Origin: Hemerocallis citrina | Taxonomy: Eukaryota > Streptophyta > Magnoliopsida > Asparagales > Asphodelaceae | NCBI GenBank assembly: GCA_017893485.1 | Contig: CM030367.1 | Span: 84,140,853-84,204,852, forward strand | DNA: 64,000 bases | Direction of reading: 5' to 3' | Shown here: positions 57,125 to 64,000 of the stretch, in pieces | How positions within the stretch are numbered: the first letter of the stretch is position 1 | Layout: the number at the start of each line of letters is the position of its first letter | Made by a program: the position numbers and the translations under genes | Notes under the pieces: model-generated | What the model saw: the letters and a program-made list of their open reading frames with translations, nothing else | Told to the model about the DNA's origin: nothing | Database searches by the model: none

Positions 57125-57131
57125 ATTTATA
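57125..57131 (-). promoter_or_regulatory. putative antisense promoter (TATA box) of Tat element C
   Basis: The minus strand reads CCCTATAAATCCC, followed by a C/T-rich leader of about 190 bp to the antisense ORF. Same layout as in element B (6365-6371). The upstream sequence on the minus strand is the W-box/G-box array. Confidence 0.5.
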
Positions 57132-57216
57132 GGGTTTAAGACGAACTCTTGGGCACCTGAGTCATTGGTTCCCCCAACCGGCAGGGAAGCCCAAGGGTTA
57201 GGGAAACCCAATGGTT

Positions 57217-58345
57217 GGGAAGACCAAACGTCAATGGTTGGGAAGACCAGTCAATGGTCAACGGTTAACGGTGGCACGTGTCGACACCTCGAAGCGCAAT
57301 GGTAGCTTGGGGTCGCGCATCGAACAAACACACTCCCTACCCAAACAAGCGAATAGCTGTTGACTTTGTCAACGGTCAATGGTTAACAAAAACACGTGGC
57401 GCCCCCTGAATGTACCATGTTAGCTCGAGGTCGCGAGCCGAACAAACGCGTTCCCGACCTAAGCGAGCGCAAAATCGTTGACTAGTCAACAGTCAATGGT
57501 GCCACGTGTCGACACCTCGAAGCGCCACAGTATCTCGGTGTCCCGCGGTGAACAAACACACTCCCGACACAAACGAGTGAAAAATTGTCGATTTGGTCAA
57601 TGGTCAATGGTCAAAAGGAACACGTACCCTCTAATTGTGCCACGTTAGCTCGGGTCACTCGCCGAACAAACGTGTTCCCGAACCAAATGAGTGCAAAACC
57701 GTTGACCAGTCAATGGTGTCGTGTCGACACCTCGAAGCGCCACGATTGCTCGGAGTCGTGCGATGAACAAACACGCTCCCTGCCCAAACAAGCGCAAAAC
57801 CATTGACCAGTCAACAGTGGCACGTGTCGACACCTCGAAGCACCACGATAGCTCAGGGTCGTGCCCGCGAACAGACGTGCTCCCGACCCAAACGAGCACC
57901 AAAATTGTTGACTTGGCCAAAGGCCAATGGTCAAAGGGACACATGGCGCCCCCTGATTGTGCCACCTCGAGGTCGCCCACTGAGTAAATGCGCTTCGGAC
58001 CCAAACAAGCAAAAAAATTGTTGACTCAGTCAACGGTCAAAGGGACACATGGCGCCCCCTGATTGTGCCACGTTAGCTTGAGGTCGCGCGCCGAGCTAAC
58101 GCGCTCCTAACCCGAACAAGCACAAACGGTAATGGTCAACGCCTCGTCACCACCGTTTGATCCCTGTGATTTTTGTGCCAAGTCTCGATCAACGGCTGTG
58201 ATTAAAAGAAAAAAAAGGGTGGCCCCCCAAAAAAGTGGGCCTCAGGTCAACATTGACTAGGTCAATGGTCAATGCCACATGGCATCGCTACAACCTCCCA
58301 CGTTAGCTCGGAGACGTTTCTGCTCGGTCACAAATTGGGGAAACG
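57217..58345. repeat. ~100-118-bp tandem repeat rich in W-box and G-box cores
   Basis: About eight imperfect units, marked by GAACAAAC(G/A)C-like cores at 57325, 57441, 57550, 57665, 57766, 57865, 57986 and 58095. Alternate units carry CACGTGTCGACACCTCG or GGACACATGGCGCCCCCTG. More than 20 TTGAC/GTCAA cores occur, several as inverted pairs such as GTTGACTAGTCAAC (57477-57490). CACGTG occurs at 57275, 57393, 57503 and 57821. Confidence 0.85.
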
Positions 58346-58861
58346 CTCACCCGACCCAAGGGTGGGAAACAACGGTCCTGATTTCCTCCTGATCCGCACT
58401 CGCACGATCAATGCTCCGGATTTCTTGACATCATCAGGTACTTGATTAATTCAATTTTTAATTATTAAATTGAATTAATGATTTAAAAATTCTAAAAAAT
58501 AATTAAAATAAAAAAGATTAATTAAAAATTCTAAAAAAAATTATTAATTCGAAAAAATATTTTTAAAATTCAGATAATATAATTATTAATTTTTAACAAT
58601 TAATTAAAATTTTCAAAAATTAATTATTAAAATTCAGGAATTGATCAAAAAATTCGAAAAATGATTACAATTTGGGCGAAAAATCTGAAAAATCTGAAAA
58701 AAAACATTAAAAATCCAGAATTTTACAAATTCAGAATAACTCTGTTACACCCCGAGCAAGATCCTAACGTCCCCAAAAGCTCCAAAAAGTTCTTTAAACC
58801 ATTAAAAAAATGCGAACTACTCAAAAACTGTGAAATTCAGTCTTCGGGAGTGGAGGGCTTG
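58346..58861 (+). other. AT-rich 3' end of element C with polypurine tract
   Basis: 58440-58740 is very AT-rich with TTAATT/AAAATT repeats and no coding. The tract GGGAGTGGAGGGC (58847-58859) precedes the LTR. Confidence 0.6.
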
Positions 58862-59563
58862 TGATATGGATAAAAAATAGAACTAAATAGGGACCATTCA
58901 AACCGGGCACGAATCTTAATGCTCTCATTGGTAAAACGGTGAATCCCTATAGAAATGGATTTGTAGACGGGAATTAGGTATCTTTCAAGTCCAATAACCA
59001 AGAAAGGATCTGTAACTGGATTGTCATAACAAGCTAATATGAGTGAGTCCATAATATTTGAATATGATTTAAATTCATGATTATCCATAAGAGGCGGTTA
59101 AAAAATCATATATCTTATCTTGAGGAGTTTTAACTCAATCTCAACAACCATTTTATCTCTTCATGAAGAAGAAATAACTAATTCAATCTAAAAACATCGG
59201 GAAGTAAAGATAAATGATTATCGTGAATCTGACCCCCAATGCAACTATAAATACCCCCTACCTCCACTAGAAATAGGTAATCAGTATTTTTCCAACAAAA
59301 GCTCTCATATTTTTCTTAAGTTCTGACTTGAGCGTCGGAGGGTATGTCACCGGGGTCAACCCCGGTATTTCAGAGTTTTGCAGGTCAATCAGAGCGATCG
59401 TCACCATCCAGACTAGATCCAACGGTGCAAGTCAGATTTAGGAGTCAACATCAGTTAGAAACAGTCAACACTAGTGAAAGTCAAAAATGTCAGAATTCAA
59501 ATCATCTACTAGCTCCCACACAGAAAAGAAAGAAATAAAAAAAAAAAGAAACAAAAAGCAACA
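58862..59563 (+). repeat. 3' LTR of Tat element C
   Basis: Starts TGATATGGATA, ends GCAACA. TATA box at 59246-59253. Followed by TTTGG, the target duplication. Confidence 0.92.
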
Positions 59564-59568
59564 TTTGG

Positions 59569-60371
59569 CATACTTTTGAATCTTGAACCAAGCTGAAGTG
59601 GAGAGCATGGAGGAATCAATCAAAATCCAACGCAAAGTACATCTTTGGAGCAACAGGAGAACAAACTGAATGAGCTTCTTCGGCACCCTGCAAGCTTACA
59701 AGATAAACTGCCAGGAAGTAGGAACTAGAATGAAACCCTTTCTCTGAACAAGATGTCAAATTGATAACAATAAAGCAATTTTTCATACGGAGAACAATAC
59801 TTCCATTCCAGATCACAAAATTACTGAATGTGACCAGCACGATGAGATAAAGAGCAAATTAAAGCACACAAGAAGTTGCCACTTCAGACACCAAAACTTC
59901 AAAGCATTGTGTATGACTTTTTCTTAAAACAAAAAAAAAAAAAAAAAAAAATAGATTTCACCAATGAAACCTGCTACACAATTCTATTGAATGATAAGGA
60001 ACCCTTTAATAACATGAGTAGAAAAAATTTATATACGGCTTGATCACTTAACAGGATGAGAAGCCACGTACAAGTCATATCTACACATTTGCAAATATAA
60101 AATTATTGTTTAAACAAAGGAGATATTGTCAAAAGCTTTCACAATTTTTAACAATTCAGTGAAGACCGTGTAACATCTTCCCTGAGTCGACTATTACTCA
60201 GGACTTCACCTTCAAAACCAGTATCATCGTGTAGCAACAACAAACTAAAGTATCATCTATGAACAGAAAACGACATTGAAAGCTAAAAAATGCCATAATG
60301 TGAAACACTATTATTTAACCCAAGTATATCGGAACGAAACAAGAATGACTGGAATGTACATAACAACAGAC
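59569..60371. other. right flank of element C, no gene supported
   Basis: Continuous with 19234-19661 before element C inserted. Moderately AT-rich, with a poly(A) run at 59933-59951. Minus-strand frames (59616-59840) match nothing I know; could be intron or untranslated sequence. Confidence 0.35.
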
Positions 60372-60704
60372 CAGGGCCGGCACAAGGATTTTGGGGTCTG
60401 AAGCAAACTCTCAAAAAGGGGCCCCACATATACCCAAAAAAAAATCGATTCATGTATTAGAATTTTTTTCACATATACCCCACATAAACACATTTCCAAA
60501 AAAAAAAAATTATTAAAACGAGGGCCCCTTTTATTAAAAAAAAAAAAAATCGATTCACGTATTATAATTTTTTTCACATATACTCCACATATACACATTT
60601 CCAATTTTTTTTTCTCTTTTCTGAAAACGGGGGCCCCCTTTTTGGTTTTTTATTTGGGGGCCTGATGCAAATGTTTCACTTGCATCAAGGCTGGGCCGGC
60701 CCTG
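60372..60704. mobile_element. hAT-superfamily MITE
   Basis: 333 bp with perfect 10-bp terminal inverted repeats CAGGGCCGGC / GCCGGCCCTG and an exact 8-bp target duplication CAACAGAC (60364-60371 and 60705-60712), the hAT signature. The interior has two copies of a ~60-bp block (ATCGATTCA(T/C)GTATTA then TTTTTTTCACATATAC) and GGGGCCCC-type runs. No transposase. Confidence 0.93.
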
Positions 60705-60712
60705 CAACAGAC

Positions 60713-62814
60713 CCTGAAGAAAACAATCAGAATCCTCTATATGCTTCTTTCTAAATAAACATTTCGAAGAAGACATAAGGTGATGTAGTTCATAATGTTC
60801 ACATGGCCAAGGAAGCATGTCTATTTCTATAATTTAAAGTTTATCCTTAAAAGAAGAAACAAATTAACCATTTCAGAACTCCACATTATCATTCTGTCTA
60901 AAGAATATATTAACTTGTTAGGTTTTCTCATTTTCGCTGATGAATGACAGTTAAATTAAATTAAAAATGTTAATTAGAATTATAAGTTTGAGCTCCACGA
61001 GTAAGTAATGGTATGAAGTAAAATCGAAGGGAAGGATTAACTGAATATCTAGAAATTTCCCTAAAAACGATCTGAATAATTAATTCAAAATGTACAGCAA
61101 TGCCAACACACAAAAAATAAAACCACAATCAAAATCAAATGGTAGAGTGCCTAGTTGTCTCCATATTCTATTAAGATATCTGTCTAATATAATCTATTCA
61201 AAAGATAGTTTCCAGATAATGGAAGTCGGATCCTTGCGCAATTTATACTGCAACAAGCGCTCTAGCTAAAAGGAGAGATCCACAATTATCATAAAATAGT
61301 GTAGAGCATCGTGTAGCGACTAGGGGCCCAATAAATTCGGCCTGCTAGTCGAAATAAATATTTGGTAACTTAGTCTAAAGCCGTAAATGACCCAAAAGGG
61401 AAATCCCCATATTATAGTCTATCTAAACTAATTTAACCATCCAACGAACGTTTTACTTTTTCCATATGAGACTAGTATTCGAGCCATAAGCCCAACACAT
61501 CTTACATCTTGAAGAATTGCAAAATTAAAAAAGATGTGAAGAACAATGGCAATGATGATAAATAAATAAATAAACGATATGGATTTCTTAAGGGCCCAAT
61601 ATTCCATAGGATGATATTCCTCATATACACACAAGATGAGAAGAACCACCTTGTTTAATCTCTCCATACCTAGATCTTTCATTTGAGTCCTCAAGGATAA
61701 GTTGACAAAGACGAAATCCTGACCAGTGTGACCATACCATAGTCTCTAAAATATATCTTAATATCTTCATCTTTTTATTAAAGTCCTAAGAGTAAGTTTA
61801 CAGCATCTCTCAAAAAAGATACCATAACCGGATGGCAAATTTTACTGCTAGAAACACTTTGAAGAGCAGGGTTTTACTTGATCGACATTGAAATTAATAC
61901 TTGGATCAGGCCTTGCTTGGGGAGCAGTATACTAAATATTTCAAATTGTAAAAACCGTAGATCCAAGATTTTTTTCTGGGCTTCGCAATCCATTGTGATT
62001 CAAATAATTTATGTTGACTAAAATCACTGTAAATCAATTATCTGTGAATTAACATTTGATATAATTCAAAAGGCTTGGTTCTTCCTCATAATTATTCTTT
62101 CGTTGTTCCTCCCATTTTGCTTTCAATCTGCTTTGTCTTCGCCCCTTTATTCTTCTTCTTATTGGGTATCATTACCAAATCTAATTTCTTCTATTGCTTA
62201 GGCAGGGCTCCTGAGTGTCTGGCGGTGCCTATGAAGCATATGTAGAATGCTAATTCCTTTCAAAATCAGTTCATACAAAGCCGTATCTCTAACAATAAAT
62301 ATAAAAAAAGTTTAAAAAAAAGTCCTTGACCAATATAATAGTTTCTTCAAATCAGGTTAAGATGTTATCGTAGGGTTATATATGAATCTAACCTATGTCA
62401 ACATGTTTAAGCTCTACATTGGACCATAGACCAAATAAACTAGAAATATCTTCTAAGAATTAGGTTTACATATTATATGACCCTTTTGTATTATCAGGAA
62501 TTACATTTTTTCAGAGGTCAAAATTGCAGAGAACTACAGCATTTGATCCAGAACACTACTACTCCCACATCGTTAACTTTAGTTAGATAAGATTTTCTAC
62601 GCCCATAAATTATCTAACTTAGCAAGCTGTAATAATTATGGCCATATTATACTAAGAAATTTAATTGCAGAGGACTACGGCCTTATAAATTCATTTATAG
62701 TTGAAAAGAAAAAGAATAAAGATAGTAAGAACAACAAAATCCTTAAATCCTTAAATGGATAGTATATAGAAGAGTCATGCTCAAAGATGGAAGATACCAC
62801 TGGTTGCCTTCATT
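60713..62814. other. flanking DNA, no feature supported
   Basis: AT-rich. A Lys/Arg-rich minus-strand stretch near 62095-62165 could be coding in either of two frames, but neither shows a known family. Confidence 0.35.
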
Positions 62815-62946
62815 TCAATTATTTTTAGAACATAAGAAGTTTGTAGTATCTGTGGAGCTCCCATTCTTGGCTTTCTCAAACTTGGAGCAGATGATTTTAA
62901 CTTTCATCAATCGTTTAGACACATTAGTATGTCTGTCGCTTGGCAT
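62815..62946 (-). CDS. short unidentified ORF, 43 residues
   Basis: ATG to stop on the minus strand (MPSDRHTNVSKRLMKVKIIC..., ending FLCSKNN). Composition is protein-like, but no family or splice context is proven. Could be an exon of a minus-strand host gene together with 63008-63157, or chance. Confidence 0.15.
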   Translation of the reverse strand: MPSDRHTNVSKRLMKVKIICSKFEKAKNGSSTDTTNFLCSKNN

Positions 62947-63007
62947 TACCTCAATTTGTTAAATTGTTACTCTACTTTTTTTCTTTCAGTATAGGCATTC
63001 ACAATGT

Positions 63008-63157
63008 TTAACATTTAGGTTTAAACCTTCTTCCGCATTTCAGAAGGAGGTCTTTAATGTTAGCATCCATTCTTGTTCCTCTGCCTCCCCATATCAGAAA
63101 ATGAGCCATGTCTCCCATGAATGAACCATCCACTTCATGCATCGCCTTAAAACTCAT
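63008..63157 (-). CDS. possible terminal exon of an unidentified minus-strand gene
   Basis: 49 residues on the minus strand from MSFKAMHEVDGSF to FKPKC and a stop, with protein-like composition (FLIWGGRGTRMDANI). The open frame extends upstream to an acceptor-like TTTCATCTTTTAAG, so it might be a last exon. I do not recognise it. Confidence 0.25.
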   Translation of the reverse strand: MSFKAMHEVDGSFMGDMAHFLIWGGRGTRMDANIKDLLLKCGRRFKPKC

Positions 63158-63377
63158 CCTTGTATAGAACTTAAAAGATGAAATCCAATGCCAAAATCAT
63201 ACTGTGAGACATCTAGAAAGAATCAATAGTTAAATTTTGCAATTTGTGACATTAATATTGGGAAAGAGTAATGGCAATTATACTAAAACACTCACTTATT
63301 TATGGATAGAAATATGTTATTTCTACTTTATTAGTCACTTGTGTGAAGAAGCGTAACACTAATAGTATAAATGTAGC

Positions 63378-63581
63378 ACTTATGTAGTGCAAAGTTTAAT
63401 CATGTAGAGTTCATGTGAGGTCCACCAAGTAATACATATGTATCACAAATAATGTTAAGTACACTACAAAAATAATAGAACTTATGTAATACAACAACAA
63501 TTATACAACTTATTTACTGCAATATTCAAATATGTGCATGTGAAGTCCACTAACAAGTCATGCACATGTATCACAAATAAT
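63378..63581. repeat. ~75-bp direct repeat and possible CACTA-type terminus
   Basis: ACTTATGTAGTGCAA... (63378-63453) and ACTTATTTACTGCAA... (63508-63581) share order and the end TATCACAAATAAT. Between them CACTACAAAAATAATAG (63462) looks like the terminal inverted repeat of CACTA transposons, and nearby CTTxTGTA..CAA motifs could be subterminal repeats. The other end is outside, so this is tentative. Confidence 0.35.
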
Positions 63582-64000
63582 TATGACTTATTGTACGAAA
63601 GTGATATAACTTTTGTAGCACAATTAACATTGTGCATATGAGGAATAAACAACATGAATCCTTTATTCAGCCCATATAATAACAACAATACATGAACTTT
63701 ATTGTTAGTGTCAGAAAATTATATAAACAGTATTCACAACTTTATTCTCCTCTAAATGCATTAAAAAATAAACAAAATACTGCTTAATAACTAATTTTCA
63801 ATCTCAATACTTGAGTCAAGAATGCACGCAACGGATTGACAATCAAATTAGGAAAAGAAAAAACACATGTAATGTATGTGTCCATAAATCTAGTTTTTAC
63901 TATTACAACTCTAAAAGGAGTGTGTGGAAAAAGTACATGGAATGCATATTTCAACTATTATAACTCTACAAGGAGTGCATAGTTGTCCTCAGCAGTATAT

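Larger units (their letters stand above)
19667..59563 (+). mobile_element. Tat-type Ty3/gypsy retrotransposon C, full length, expanded by three nested insertions
   Basis: LTRs at 19667-20366 and 58862-59563 (700 and 702 bp) are flanked by the exact 5-bp duplication TTTGG (19662-19666 and 59564-59568). Internal order: primer site, gag, protease, RT, RNase H, second RNase H, integrase, a ~107-bp tandem repeat, two antisense ORF regions, a minus-strand TATA box, a W-box/G-box-rich tandem repeat, an AT-rich stretch, the polypurine tract and the 3' LTR. Removing the insertions (22774-25770, 31147-42367 and 43932-56769, each with its duplicated bases) leaves about 12.8 kb, normal for Tat. LTR identity by eye is roughly 80-85%, so it is older than its insertions. 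Confidence 0.92.

Noticed and set aside
61428..61694. 88-residue minus-strand frame with a hydrophobic segment
   Set aside because: Low-complexity AT-rich DNA; no homology or splice context recognised.

Overview
This is plant nuclear DNA made almost entirely of nested LTR retrotransposons. Evidence for a plant: Ty3/gypsy lineages known only from plants (Tekay/Del-type chromovirus and Tat-type elements with a second, archaeal-like RNase H), primer sites matching plant initiator tRNA-Met, a hAT-type MITE, a TRIM, and a possible Helitron. I could not identify the species. No intact host protein gene is supported. Host-derived DNA is probably limited to about 18.0-19.7 kb and 59.6-64.0 kb.

Layout. 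(1) 1-2372: minus-strand LTR, cut by the window edge, inserted in the gag of Tat element B. (2) 2373-18036: Tat element B, internally deleted (gag tail, protease, start of RT, then an antisense ORF, a 66-bp minisatellite and the 3' LTR). A young Tekay-type element (6465-16535, TSD AAAAC, 3205-bp LTRs with about three differences) is inserted in it. (3) 18037-19666: short flank with a Helitron-like insertion and a ~400-bp direct duplication. (4) 19667-59563: one Tat element C (TSD TTTGG, 700-bp LTRs), expanded from about 12.8 kb to 39.9 kb by three insertions. These are a solo LTR (22774-25770), a LARD-like element (31147-42367, TSD AGGAT, with a TRIM at 31382-32845 in its 5' LTR) and a deleted Tekay-like element with giant LTRs (43932-56769, with a solo LTR at 50355-52902 in its 3' LTR). 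(5) 59564-64000: flank with a hAT MITE (60372-60704), short unproven ORFs and a possible CACTA terminus.

How the parts work together. Gag, protease, RT/RNase H and integrase would make the particle, cDNA and integration machinery, but every pol copy here is broken. The LARD has no gag-pol yet keeps the Tekay primer site, a leader hairpin that carries a perfect GTAAGT splice donor, and the polypurine-tract context, so it was probably mobilised by Tekay proteins. Both Tat elements carry a minus-strand gene region between pol and the 3' LTR, each with its own minus-strand TATA box. In C the sequence upstream of that TATA box is a tandem array dense in TTGAC (W-box) and CACGTG (G-box) cores.

The signals most worth following are the antisense units of the Tat elements, the leader hairpin/splice-donor arrangement shared by Tekay and LARD, twelve perfect AGTCGACT palindromes per Tekay LTR, an anticodon-less initiator-tRNA-like relic inside the LARD, and a 27-bp in-frame nonapeptide repeat that is the LARD's only protein-like segment.
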